A DNA stretch of 64,000 nucleotides from Caulobacter radicis (GTDB taxonomy: Bacteria > Pseudomonadota > Alphaproteobacteria > Caulobacterales > Caulobacteraceae). Within the stretch, counting starts at the first letter, position 1, and the number at the start of each line of letters is the position of its first letter. The stretch is from assembly GCF_003094615.1 (NCBI RefSeq), contig NZ_QDKO01000032.1, forward strand, positions 186,001 to 250,000, given 5' to 3'. Under the pieces are notes generated by a model. It did no database searches. It saw only the letters and a program-made list of their open reading frames with translations, and was not told the DNA's origin. This document shows, one piece after another, positions 8,723 through 19,361 of this stretch. A program made the translations under genes and the position numbers.

Positions 8723-9175
8723 ATGACCGATCTTCCCCAGCCCACCGCCGGCGTCTTCGTCGACCGCGAGCATCAGCTGCCCGTGCGCATCTATTACGAG
8801 GACACCGACTTCTCGGGGATCGTCTATCACGCCAACTACCTGCGCTATTTCGAGCGGGGGCGCAGCGACTTCTTCCGGATGATCGGGGTGTCGCACACCG
8901 AGCTGGCGGCGATCGACACGGCCTTCGCCATCACCCGCATGGAGCTGGACTTCAAGCGCGCCGCAAGAGTCGACGACGCCCTGGTGGTGCACACGGTCTG
9001 GAACCGCATCAAGGGCGTGCGCCTCTTGGCCCGCCAGTGGATCACGCGCGGCGAGGAACTGGTTTGCGCGGCCAATGTCGAGGCCGTCTGCATCAGCCTG
9101 GACGGCCGTCCGCGCAAGCCGTCGGTCGAGATGGCCGCCAAGGTGACTCCCTGGCTGGCGCCTGAAGAGGGCTGA
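8723..9175 (+). CDS. ybgC: Tol-Pal-associated acyl-CoA thioesterase YbgC
   Basis: A 150-residue hotdog-fold thioesterase. YbgC proteins hydrolyse acyl-CoA or acyl-ACP and are encoded with the Tol-Pal system. The family motif is YYEDTDFSGIVYHANYLRYFERGR (about 24-47), with the catalytic Asp in EDTD. The length is typical. It precedes tolQ by 146 bp, in the usual ybgC-tolQRAB-pal order. A short Gly/Ala-free N-terminal leader of about 15 residues precedes the fold. Confidence 0.93.
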   Translation: MTDLPQPTAGVFVDREHQLPVRIYYEDTDFSGIVYHANYLRYFERGRSDFFRMIGVSHTELAAIDTAFAITRMELDFKRAARVDDALVVHTVWNRIKGVRLLARQWITRGEELVCAANVEAVCISLDGRPRKPSVEMAAKVTPWLAPEEG

Positions 9176-9189
9176 TCGCCCGTCGCACA

Positions 9190-9252
9190 GTGAAAAATCG
9201 CCGGTCCGTGAAAAATGGGCCCGTTGCAACCAATGTCATAGTTTCAACATTG
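9190..9252 (+). promoter_or_regulatory. Repeat-containing region upstream of tolQ
   Basis: The ybgC-tolQ gap holds a direct repeat GTGAAAAAT (at 9190 and 9208) and an inverted pair CAATGT-N10-ACATTG (9231-9252). It is the likely place for the tol promoter and its control. I cannot assign a regulator or exact -35 and -10 boxes. Confidence 0.3.
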
Positions 9253-9321
9253 CGCCGCTTCATGCAGTAAGGCGCAGAGTCGATACCTTTAGACTGACGC
9301 CCGAACGGAACAGGACCCCGC

Positions 9322-10020
9322 ATGGACGCCGCCGCCAGCCCCGAAAGCTTCTCCTTCATCACGCTGTTCCTGAACGCCGACTGGGTGGTCAAGCTGGTGA
9401 TGATCGGTCTGATCCTCGCCTCGCTGGGCTCGTGGGCGGTCATTCTCGACAAGCTGTTCCGCTTTTCCGCGCTGAACCGCGCCGCAGATCGCTTCGAGGA
9501 GCAGGTCGGTTCGGGCCGTTCGCTTGAGGATGTCGCCGGCGAGGCCGGCTCGAACCCGCGCCACGCCCTGCCGCGCATGCTGCAAGCCGCCCTGAAGGAA
9601 TGGCGCGAGGCCAAGACCAAGGGCGTGCAGAGCGAGGGCCAGGTGGCCCTGCTGTCCCAGCGCATCGACCGCGTGCTCGACACCCAGATCGCCCGCGAGA
9701 GCGCCAAGGCCGAAGAGGGCCTGGGCAGCCTGGCGATCGTCGCCACCGCCTCGCCGTTCATCGGCCTGTTCGGCACCGTCTGGGGCATCATGCACGCCTT
9801 CCAGAGCATCGCCGCGGCCAAGAACACCTCGCTGACCGTCGTGGCTCCGGCCATCGCCGAGGCGCTGTTCGCCACCGCCGTCGGCCTGATCGCGGCCATC
9901 CCGGCCTACATCGCCTACAACAAGTTCTCGACCGACGCGTCGAAGTACGCCGGCCGCCTGGAGAACTTCGCCGACGACCTGTCGACCGCCATCCAGCGTC
10001 GCCTGAGCGAGCGGGTCTGA
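9322..10020 (+). CDS. tolQ: Tol-Pal system proton channel subunit TolQ
   Basis: A 232-residue inner-membrane protein of the MotA/TolQ/ExbB family. With TolR it forms the proton-driven motor that energises TolA for outer-membrane constriction at division. Three membrane segments are visible: about 18-40 (VVKLVMIGLILASLGSWAVIL), about 137-157 (SLAIVATASPFIGLFGTVWGIM) and about 171-195 (VVAPAIAEALFATAVGLIAAIPAYIAY). The GLFGTVWG motif is conserved in the family. The gene starts the tolQRAB run. Confidence 0.96.
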   Translation: MDAAASPESFSFITLFLNADWVVKLVMIGLILASLGSWAVILDKLFRFSALNRAADRFEEQVGSGRSLEDVAGEAGSNPRHALPRMLQAALKEWREAKTKGVQSEGQVALLSQRIDRVLDTQIARESAKAEEGLGSLAIVATASPFIGLFGTVWGIMHAFQSIAAAKNTSLTVVAPAIAEALFATAVGLIAAIPAYIAYNKFSTDASKYAGRLENFADDLSTAIQRRLSERV

Positions 10021-10024
10021 CCCC

Positions 10025-10549
<525 letters not shown>

Positions 10550-10565
10550 GGAATAGCCAAGCCTG

Positions 10566-11432
10566 ATGCGGGAAGAACGCAACAAGCTGTCTCCGGCCCT
10601 TCTGGGCTCGGTCGCCCTCCACGCCGCGGTGGTGGCGGCGGTGATGATCGGTTGGCCGTGGAAGACGTCCAAGAAGATCGTCATCGGCGAGAGCGTGCCG
10701 GTGACCATCGTCACCGAGGGGCCGACCAACGTGCGTCCGGCCATCGAGGATCCTGTCGAGCAACCGGCCGAGACCATCGAGCCGGTTCCCGACGCCACGC
10801 CCGAGCCGCCGGCCCCGACGCCCGCGCCGCAGCCTCAGCCCGCGCCGCCCAAGCCGCAGCCCGCGCCGACGCCCAGGCCGCAGCCGACGCCGCCGCCCAA
10901 GCCGGCGTCGACCCCGACGCCCAAGCCGCAGCAGCCGCAGCCCAAGCCGACGCCGAAGCCGACCCCGGCCAAGCCCGAGCCCGACTTCTTCTCGTCGCTG
11001 GAAAAGACGCTGTCGAAGACCGCCAAGCCGGCCGGCAAGCCCGCTTCGTCGGCGCCCAAGGGTCAGACGAACCGTCCCGAGACCGCCACCCAGGCCCGTC
11101 CTGGCGCGGGCCAGATGACGGCCATGCAAGCGGCGGCGATCAGCGGCATGAAGGACGAGATCCAGCGGCGCTGGAACCCCAACTGCGAGGTCGTGGGCGG
11201 CGGTTCGATGCAGATCAAGCTCAGCTTCAAGCTGGCCAGCAACGGCCGGGTCTCCGGCCAGGTCACGGCCGGCGGGGCCGAGAATTCGAGCGACGCGATT
11301 GTCAAGACCGAGGCCGAGCGCGCGATCCGCGCCGTCTTCCAGTCCGCGCCGTTCGAAGGCCTGCCGCCCGACTACTACAACACTCAGCTCAATCTGAACT
11401 TCAAGGCGCGCGACGCCTGCGCCGCGCGTTAG
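10566..11432 (+). CDS. tolA: TolA-like energy transducer with a Pro-rich stalk
   Basis: A 288-residue TolA/TonB-type protein linking the TolQR motor to TolB-Pal. An N-terminal membrane anchor (about 11-31) is followed by a periplasmic stalk made of Pro-Lys, Pro-Thr and Pro-Gln dipeptides (about 73-139). This replaces the long Ala/Lys helix of enteric TolA. The C-terminal domain (about 180-288) has the TonB/TolA-like pattern IQRRWNPNCEV...KLSFKLASNGRV and two cysteines. Position between tolR and tolB supports the name. Sequence alone could not separate TolA from TonB. Confidence 0.9.
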   Translation: MREERNKLSPALLGSVALHAAVVAAVMIGWPWKTSKKIVIGESVPVTIVTEGPTNVRPAIEDPVEQPAETIEPVPDATPEPPAPTPAPQPQPAPPKPQPAPTPRPQPTPPPKPASTPTPKPQQPQPKPTPKPTPAKPEPDFFSSLEKTLSKTAKPAGKPASSAPKGQTNRPETATQARPGAGQMTAMQAAAISGMKDEIQRRWNPNCEVVGGGSMQIKLSFKLASNGRVSGQVTAGGAENSSDAIVKTEAERAIRAVFQSAPFEGLPPDYYNTQLNLNFKARDACAAR

Positions 11433-11478
11433 GCGTTCCAGGGACGCCGCAAAGAGAAGAATGGAAGGAAGCCCGACG

Positions 11479-12816
11479 ATGATCGCCAAGAGCGCCCGCG
11501 CCAAGCGGACCCTCGCCACGCCGCTCCTCGCCGTGACCCTCGCCCTGACGGGCGGCGCGTTCGCGGCGGCCCTGCCGGGCGTGGCCGCGGCCCAGATCGA
11601 GATCGACATCGACAAGGGCGCGGTCAAGCCGATGCCCGTGGCGATCCCGGCCTTCGCCGGCGCCCAGCGCGGCGCCGACATCGCCCAGGTCATCAGCGGC
11701 AATCTCGAGCGCTCGGGCTTGTTCCAGCCGCTGAACGTGGCCGGCGTTCCCGACAAGCTGACCGACGTGAACATCCAGCCGCGCTTTCCCGACTGGCAGG
11801 GCACCGGCGCCCAGGCGCTGATCAACGGCCAGGTGACGGTCGGCGCCGACGGCTCGCTGCGCGTCGACTTCCGCCTGTGGGACACCTTCAGCCAGCAGCA
11901 GCTGCTGGGCCTGCAGTTCACCTCGACGGCCGAGAACTGGCGCCGCGTGGCCCACAAGATCAGCGACGCGGTCTATGAGCGCCTGACCGGCGAAAAGGGC
12001 TATTTCGACACCCGCGTGGCCTTCGTCGCCGAGAGCGGCCCCAAGCTCAATCGCGTCAAGCGCCTGGGCATCATGGACCAGGACGGCGCCAACCCGCAGT
12101 TCATCACCGACGGCTCGTCGATCGTGATGACCCCGCGCTTCTCGGCCACCAGCCAGGAGCTGACCTACATGGCCCTGCGGCCGACGGGGTCGAGCATCTA
12201 CCTGCTGAACCTGCAGACCAACCGCCAGGAAACGGTCGGCCGCTTCCCCGGCATGGTGTTCGCCCCGCGCTTCTCGCCCGACGGCAAGAAGGTGGCCTTC
12301 TCGGTCGAGAAGGGCGGCAACAGCGACATCTACGTGCTCGACCTGCGCACCCGCCAGTCGACCCGCATCACCACCGACCCGGCCATCGACACCTCGCCGT
12401 CGTTCTCGCCGGACGGCAGCAAGATCGTCTTCAACTCCGACCGCGGCGGCCAGGCCCAGCTCTACGTCATGAACGCCGACGGTTCGGGCGTGCGCCGCAT
12501 CTCCTACGGCGGCGGCCGCTACACGACGCCTGTCTGGAGCCCGCGCGGCGACTACATCGCCTTCACCAAGCAGACCGGCGGCCAGTTCCACATCGGCGTC
12601 ATGCGCACCGACGGCGGCGACGAGCGCCTGCTCACCACCAGCTATCTCGACGAGGGCCCGACCTGGGCCCCCAACGGGCGGGTGCTGATGTTCTTCCGCG
12701 AGAGCTCGGCGGGCAATCCGCGCCTCTGGACCGTCGACATCACCGGTCGAATCCTGCGTCCCGCCGCCTATCCTGGCGCGGCCTCGGATCCGGCCTGGTC
12801 GCCGCTGCTGGACTGA
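11479..12816 (+). CDS. tolB: Tol-Pal system beta-propeller protein TolB
   Basis: A 445-residue periplasmic protein. A signal peptide (to about residue 38, ending AAAQ) precedes the N-terminal TolB domain and a six-bladed WD-like propeller with repeats such as RFSPDGKKVAF, SFSPDGSKIVF and VWSPRGDYIAF. TolB binds Pal and TolA. I chose the ATG at 11479 because AAGGAAG lies 8 bases upstream; an ATG at 11461 would add six residues to the signal. The fold continues to the last residues (AYPGAASDPAWSPLL). Confidence 0.95.
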   Translation: MIAKSARAKRTLATPLLAVTLALTGGAFAAALPGVAAAQIEIDIDKGAVKPMPVAIPAFAGAQRGADIAQVISGNLERSGLFQPLNVAGVPDKLTDVNIQPRFPDWQGTGAQALINGQVTVGADGSLRVDFRLWDTFSQQQLLGLQFTSTAENWRRVAHKISDAVYERLTGEKGYFDTRVAFVAESGPKLNRVKRLGIMDQDGANPQFITDGSSIVMTPRFSATSQELTYMALRPTGSSIYLLNLQTNRQETVGRFPGMVFAPRFSPDGKKVAFSVEKGGNSDIYVLDLRTRQSTRITTDPAIDTSPSFSPDGSKIVFNSDRGGQAQLYVMNADGSGVRRISYGGGRYTTPVWSPRGDYIAFTKQTGGQFHIGVMRTDGGDERLLTTSYLDEGPTWAPNGRVLMFFRESSAGNPRLWTVDITGRILRPAAYPGAASDPAWSPLLD

Positions 12817-12890
12817 TTTCCGGGCGTGGAAAGCCGCGGAACAAGAAGGTTTCGCAACTTTCCACAGGCTCGGCGCGTTGGAGCGTGGCT

Positions 12891-12905
12891 GTTCATCCGT
12901 CGTTC
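12891..12905 (+). promoter_or_regulatory. Candidate LexA (SOS) box between tolB and pal
   Basis: GTTC-ATCCGTC-GTTC matches the GTTC-N7-GTTC pattern. It lies 140 bp before the pal start, within a 229-bp gap that probably holds a separate pal promoter. Control of pal by LexA would be unexpected, so chance is a real alternative. Confidence 0.3.
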
Positions 12906-13045
12906 ACCCGACAGGTGAAACGAGGTGGAGCAGCGTCCAACTGACGCCATTGTGAGGTCCAGGGAACGTTTTTGCGGGGCGGAGCAAGAGCAGCGCCGGT
13001 AAGAGTTTTGAACCCAGGCCGTACCTAGACTTGAGGAGATACTGG

Positions 13046-13603
13046 ATGAGCTTCGACATCAAGAGCGCCGCCCGACTGGCGCTGATCGGTCTGGCCGTCG
13101 CTTCGGTGGCCGCCTGTACGCGCCCGAAGCCCGCTGGCCCGGTCGAAACCCCGCCGGCTCCGCAGCAACCGGCCGAACCGACCCGCCCCTACACCCCGCC
13201 GCCGACCCCGGACGCCCAGCCGACGGGCCCGCTGCCGGGCACCGTGCAGGACTTCGTCGTCAACGTCGGCGACCGCGTCTACTTCGACACCGACGAGTAT
13301 TCGGTCCGCGCCGACGCCCAGCCGGTGCTGGCCGGCCAGGCCCAGTGGCTGGCCCGCTACTCGGCCGTCCGCGTCCGCATCGAAGGCAACGCCGACGAAC
13401 GCGGCACCCGCGAATACAACCTGGCCCTGGGCGCCCGCCGCGCCAACGCCGTCCGTGAGTTCCTGATCGGCCAAGGCGTCGCCGCCTCGCGCATCGAGAC
13501 GATCTCGTTCGGCAAGGAGCGTCCGCTGGATCCGGGCACCACCGAAGACGCGTGGGCCAAGAACCGTAACGCCCGCACCGCCATCACCGAGGGCGCGCGC
13601 TAA
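13046..13603 (+). CDS. pal: Peptidoglycan-associated lipoprotein Pal
   Basis: A 185-residue outer-membrane lipoprotein. The signal ends in the lipobox VAAC, giving lipidated Cys24. A Pro-rich linker precedes the OmpA-like domain (about 75-185), which binds peptidoglycan. Its conserved residues are in YFDTDEYSVR, GNADERGTREYNLALGARRA and the terminal NRNARTAI. GAGGAG lies 7 bases before the ATG. The gene follows tolB after 229 bp and ends at a strong terminator. Confidence 0.96.
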   Translation: MSFDIKSAARLALIGLAVASVAACTRPKPAGPVETPPAPQQPAEPTRPYTPPPTPDAQPTGPLPGTVQDFVVNVGDRVYFDTDEYSVRADAQPVLAGQAQWLARYSAVRVRIEGNADERGTREYNLALGARRANAVREFLIGQGVAASRIETISFGKERPLDPGTTEDAWAKNRNARTAITEGAR

Positions 13604-13627
13604 GGCTCATCGCCTGATCTGAACGAA

Positions 13628-13659
13628 GGCCCTCCTCCTAGCGGAGGGGGGCCTTTTTT
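13628..13659 (+). terminator. Rho-independent terminator after pal
   Basis: An 11-bp stem (GGCCCTCCTCC paired with GGAGGGGGGCC, one G-T wobble) is followed by six T. It ends the pal transcript 24 bases after the stop. Confidence 0.9.
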
Positions 13660-13712
13660 CTGGCCGCGTTTCTGGCCGCACTTTTGTCCGCAACCGGGGC
13701 ATAATCGTCGAC

Positions 13713-14567
13713 ATGAAGCTGAAAACCGCGCTCCTCGCCTCCGTTCTGCCGGTCGCCTTGGCCCTCGCCGCCGCCGCGCCGGCCCTGGCCCAGACGCCGA
13801 TGCCCGATCCGCTGGACGACCGTTCGGCCAAGCGCATCGAAAAGATGGAGAAGGTCGTGCGCGAGCTGCGGGCGATCGTCTTCCAGGGACGCGACACCGG
13901 TAAGCCGGTCGTGGTCCAGACCGCCGAGACCGACGCCCAGATCGCCGCCCTCAACGAGCGGATCTCCGACCTGGAGCAGACCATCCAGAAGATGAACGGC
14001 CAGAACGAGGTCCTGACCCACGACATCGACCAGGCCCGTCGCGGCGGTGAGGCCCAGAAGGCCCGCGCCGACCAGCTGGAGCAGCGCCTGGCCGCGCTCG
14101 AGGGCAAGATCACGACGCTGGAGACGGCCGCCGCCAACGCCGCCGCCGCGCAGGTCGCCGCGCCGCCGGCCGCCGCCGCCGATCCGGCCACGGCCTTCAA
14201 GCAGGCCCGCCAGCTGCTGCTGGACGGCGACTATGCCGGCGCCGAGAACGCCTTCGGCGGCTTCGTCGACGCCTATCCCGACGACGCCAAGGCGCCCGAG
14301 GCCCGCTACTGGCTGGGCGAGACCCAGTTCGTCCGTGAGGCCTATGGCGACGCGGCGGGCTCCTATCTGGGCGCGGTGCGCGGCTGGCCGCAGACCAGCT
14401 GGGCCCCCAACGCGGTGCTGAAGCTGTCGCGGTCGCTGGTGGCGCTGAAGAAGCCCGCCGACGCCTGCCGCACGCTCGACGAACTGGCCAAGCGTTACCC
14501 GAAGGCGCCCGCCGACGTGGTCAGCAAGGCCAAGAGCACGCGCACCCAGGCCAAGTGCGCGGCCTGA
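13713..14567 (+). CDS. cpoB: Cell division coordinator CpoB (YbgF)
   Basis: A 284-residue periplasmic protein. The signal peptide (to about residue 27, ALAQ) is followed by a coiled coil (about 40-140) and TPR repeats (about 155-284: KQARQLLLDGDYAGAENAFGGFV, EARYWLGETQFVREAYGDAAGSY). CpoB links Tol-Pal to peptidoglycan synthesis at the septum. It lies directly after pal, the usual place. The pal terminator upstream implies its own promoter. The end overlaps the tilS start by 13 bases. Confidence 0.93.
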   Translation: MKLKTALLASVLPVALALAAAAPALAQTPMPDPLDDRSAKRIEKMEKVVRELRAIVFQGRDTGKPVVVQTAETDAQIAALNERISDLEQTIQKMNGQNEVLTHDIDQARRGGEAQKARADQLEQRLAALEGKITTLETAAANAAAAQVAAPPAAAADPATAFKQARQLLLDGDYAGAENAFGGFVDAYPDDAKAPEARYWLGETQFVREAYGDAAGSYLGAVRGWPQTSWAPNAVLKLSRSLVALKKPADACRTLDELAKRYPKAPADVVSKAKSTRTQAKCAA

Positions 14568-15775
14568 CGCAAGACGTCCAGGCCGTCCTGAAACGGCGAC
14601 TGCGGCCAGGGGCGACCACGCCCCTGGCCGTCGGCTTTTCCGGCGGCGGCGACAGCCTGGCCCTGCTGCGCCTGACCCTGGACTGGGCCGCGTCCCGCGG
14701 GCGGCCGGTCCTGGCCCTGACCGTTGACCACGGCCTCAACCCCGCCAGCGCCGGCTGGACCGCCGACGCCGTGGCCAAGGCCCGCGCTCTCGGCGCGCAA
14801 GCCCAGGCGCTGCACTGGATCGGCGACAAGCCGTCCACGGGCGTGCAGGCCGCCGCCCGCGCCGCCCGCCACGCCCTGCTGGCCAATGCGGCCCGGCAGG
14901 CCGGCGCCCGCGTCCTGCTGCTGGGCCACACAGCAGACGATCGCCTGGAGGCCGCGCGGATGCGGGGCGAGGGTTCGACCACCTCCGATCCCCGGCAATG
15001 GGCCCCGTCGCCGGCCTGGCCGGACGGGCGCGGCGTCTTCGTCCTGCGGCCGCTGCTGGAGGCCCGACGCCAGGCCCTGCGCGACTGGCTGTCCGAGCGA
15101 GGCGAGACCTGGCTGGAGGATCCCGCCAACGCCGACGCCCGCTTCGCCCGCGCCCGGGCCCGCGCCGCCTTGTCCGGGGAGCATCCGGTCATCCCGCCGC
15201 TTTCGCCGGATCCCGTCCCGCCGGCCGCGATCGAGGGCGAGCACGCCCTGCGCCTGCCGCGCGACGCCTCGGCCGCCCAGGTCGCCGCCGCCTGCCTGTG
15301 CGCGGCCGGCACCGTCACCCCGCCGCGCGGCGAGCGGCTGGAGCGGCTGGTCGCGCGGCTGCGCTCGGGCGAGACTTTCGTCGCCACCCTGGCCGGCGCC
15401 CGGATCATGGCCGACGCGGCCGGCGCGCTGTTCGTGCGCGAGGCGGGGGAGGGCGGCCGCAGCGGCCTTTCGCCGCTGGTCCTGGCCGCCGGCGAGACCG
15501 GCGTCTGGGACGGCCGGTACGAGATCACCACGCCTTCCGCATCAACGACGATCCGGCCGCTCGGCGGCCTGGCGAGCCGTCTGCCGGCGGATGAAAGCCA
15601 GGCCCTGAAAGGGTTTCCCGCCGCCGTCCGCCCCGTCCTGCCGGCCGCCGTCGACGCCGTCGGCATGGTTTCTAGCCCGATCCTTGCAGGGGCCGGGACA
15701 ATCGGCGCGCGCGTGCTGATCCGGGAAAGGTTCGAGGCCGCGACCGGCCTGATCGATCAAGAACCCGCTACATGA
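14555..15775 (+). CDS. tilS: tRNA(Ile)-lysidine synthetase TilS
   Basis: A 406-residue protein that makes lysidine at C34 of the tRNA(Ile) with CAU anticodon, using ATP and lysine. The PP-loop motif SGGGDSLALL lies at residues 29-38, and the second family motif, LLLGHTADDRLE, is at about 125-136. The start is GTG, overlapping cpoB, which suggests translational coupling. The C-terminal part is shorter and less conserved than in E. coli, common in alphaproteobacteria. Confidence 0.93.
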   Translation: MRGLTQDVQAVLKRRLRPGATTPLAVGFSGGGDSLALLRLTLDWAASRGRPVLALTVDHGLNPASAGWTADAVAKARALGAQAQALHWIGDKPSTGVQAAARAARHALLANAARQAGARVLLLGHTADDRLEAARMRGEGSTTSDPRQWAPSPAWPDGRGVFVLRPLLEARRQALRDWLSERGETWLEDPANADARFARARARAALSGEHPVIPPLSPDPVPPAAIEGEHALRLPRDASAAQVAAACLCAAGTVTPPRGERLERLVARLRSGETFVATLAGARIMADAAGALFVREAGEGGRSGLSPLVLAAGETGVWDGRYEITTPSASTTIRPLGGLASRLPADESQALKGFPAAVRPVLPAAVDAVGMVSSPILAGAGTIGARVLIRERFEAATGLIDQEPAT

Positions 15776-15851
15776 CATCGCGCGCGTGGCGAAAAGCCGT
15801 CCGCCGTCCTATCTTGGGTCGACGAGCGCTATCTTTGGGAAGACGACGCGT

Positions 15852-17732
<1,881 letters not shown>

Positions 17733-17760
17733 AGGTCGATCACCTACTCGAATAATGCGA

Positions 17761-17795
17761 AAGCCGGATCCGTCCTCGGGTCCGGCTTTTGTTTT
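17761..17795 (+). terminator. Rho-independent terminator after ftsH
   Basis: An 11-bp stem (AAGCCGGATCC with GGGTCCGGCTT, one wobble) and a run of T interrupted by a G. It ends the tilS-ftsH transcript. Confidence 0.9.
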
Positions 17796-17812
17796 GCGCG
17801 TTAGGAGGCCTC

Positions 17813-18814
17813 ATGAAGACCGCTCTCGTCGCCGCCGTTCTGGCGCTGTCGCTTCCCGTCATGGCCAAGGCGGCCGAGCCCGTCGCCGTCGGGATCGCGC
17901 TGGAGAACTACGCCTATCCCTATCCCGTGGGGTTCCTGCCGCTGGAGCACGGGGGCCACGCCGTGCGCATGGCCTATATGGACGTCGCGCCGACCGGCCC
18001 GGCCAACGGGCGCACCGTGCTGCTGCTGCACGGCCGCAACTTCCCCGCTGGCTACTGGGCGCCGACCATCCAGGCGCTGAGCGCCGCCGGCTACCGGGTC
18101 GTGGCCCCCGACCAGATCCAGTTCGGCAAGTCGTCCAAGCTCGACGACGAGCCCGTCCGCTTCGACCGCATGGTGCAGGACACCGCCGCCCTGCTGGACC
18201 ACCTGAAGATCGACAAGGTCGACGTCGTCGCCCACTCGATGGGCAACCATGTGGGCGTGCGCTGGTCCCTGGCTCATCCGGACCGCACCGGGCGCCTGGT
18301 CATGTACGGCCCCGTCGGGCTGGAGGACTACCGCCTCTATACGCCGTCCACGCCGCTGGAGAAGCTGGTCGCCGACGACGAGGCCAAGGGGCCGGAGGCT
18401 TATCTGAACGAGCTGATGACCAGCTACGGCCTGACCCTGCCGCGCGAGGCCATGGCCCCCTATGTCGAGCTGCGCGAGGGTCTCAAGCGCTCGGGCGACT
18501 GGCCGCGCTACGTCCGCAGCTTCGCCGCCAGCGCCGTCGCCATCCGCGACCAGCCCTATCTGCAGGACCTGCCGAAGGTGTCGGTTCCTGTGCTGATCCT
18601 GGCCGGCGAGCGCGACGGCACGGCGCCGGGCAAGGGCTACGCCAGGCCCGAGGACAAGCCAAAGTTCGGCCATGTGCTGGCCCGCGCCCAGGCCCTGGCG
18701 CCGACGATGAAGAGCGCCCGGGTCGAGGCCTTCGACGCCGGCCACCTGCTGCACCTGGAGCGCACCGAGCGGTTCAACGCCGCCGTCCTGGCCTTCCTGA
18801 GCGAAGGCCGGTAG
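17813..18814 (+). CDS. Exported alpha/beta-fold hydrolase
   Basis: A 333-residue secreted hydrolase. The signal peptide covers residues 1-20 (ending AKA). TAGGAGG sits upstream of the ATG. The oxyanion HG is at 73-74 (LLLHGRNFPAG), the nucleophile Ser142 is in AHSMGNH, the acid Asp268 is in AGERDGTAPG and His311 is in DAGHLLHLE. The fold suits an esterase, haloalkane dehalogenase-like or peptidase-like enzyme. The substrate is not assigned. It begins a two-gene unit with the YbjN protein 35 bp downstream. Confidence 0.88.
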   Translation: MKTALVAAVLALSLPVMAKAAEPVAVGIALENYAYPYPVGFLPLEHGGHAVRMAYMDVAPTGPANGRTVLLLHGRNFPAGYWAPTIQALSAAGYRVVAPDQIQFGKSSKLDDEPVRFDRMVQDTAALLDHLKIDKVDVVAHSMGNHVGVRWSLAHPDRTGRLVMYGPVGLEDYRLYTPSTPLEKLVADDEAKGPEAYLNELMTSYGLTLPREAMAPYVELREGLKRSGDWPRYVRSFAASAVAIRDQPYLQDLPKVSVPVLILAGERDGTAPGKGYARPEDKPKFGHVLARAQALAPTMKSARVEAFDAGHLLHLERTERFNAAVLAFLSEGR

Positions 18815-18849
18815 AGCTTCCCTTCGAAGTTGAACGAAAGGGAAGATCG

Positions 18850-19329
18850 ATGAAGACGTCGATTCCAGGCCTCCTGGCCGCCGCCGTGATGCTGTCGCCA
18901 GCCGTCGCTCTGGCCGCGCCCAAGCCGATCCATGCCGACGGCATGACCGGCCCCGAGGTGGTCAAGTGGCTGCAGGACGCCGGCTACAAGGCAGAGCTGC
19001 TGACCGACAAGACCGGCGACCCGCACATCAAGAGCGCCGCCAACGGGGTCAACTTCGACATCTACTTCTACGACTGCACGGCCAAGCCGCGCTGCAAGGC
19101 GATCCAGTTCTCGGCCGGCTTCGACCTGAAGACGCCGCTGTCGGCCGGCAAGATCAACGAGTGGAACCGCGATAACCGATACCTGAAGGCCTATATCGAC
19201 GACGATGGCGACCCCTACGTCCAGTACGACGTCAACCTCAACGCCGGCCGCACCACCGACGTCCTGGACGACGATTTCGGCGTCTGGACCTCGATGATCG
19301 ACGACTTCACCACCTTCATCGGCTGGTGA
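18850..19329 (+). CDS. Exported YbjN domain protein
   Basis: A 159-residue protein with a signal peptide (1-22, ending ALAA). The rest matches the YbjN family: GPEVVKWLQDAGYKAEL, then GVNFDIYFYDC and IQFSAGFDLKTPL, ending in an acidic aromatic segment. YbjN folds resemble type III secretion chaperones; the biochemical role is unknown. Two cysteines (near 76 and 81) could pair in the periplasm. It lies 35 bp after the hydrolase gene and directly before folP. Confidence 0.82.
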   Translation: MKTSIPGLLAAAVMLSPAVALAAPKPIHADGMTGPEVVKWLQDAGYKAELLTDKTGDPHIKSAANGVNFDIYFYDCTAKPRCKAIQFSAGFDLKTPLSAGKINEWNRDNRYLKAYIDDDGDPYVQYDVNLNAGRTTDVLDDDFGVWTSMIDDFTTFIGW

Positions 19330-19361
19330 CGGCCGCGGATCACGGGGGTAAACCCGCCCCC

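Noticed and set aside
10800..10990. Short tandem CCG/AAG-type repeats, possibly a CRISPR or minisatellite
   Set aside because: They encode the Pro-rich stalk of TolA in frame. There are no spacers and no direct repeats of the CRISPR type.
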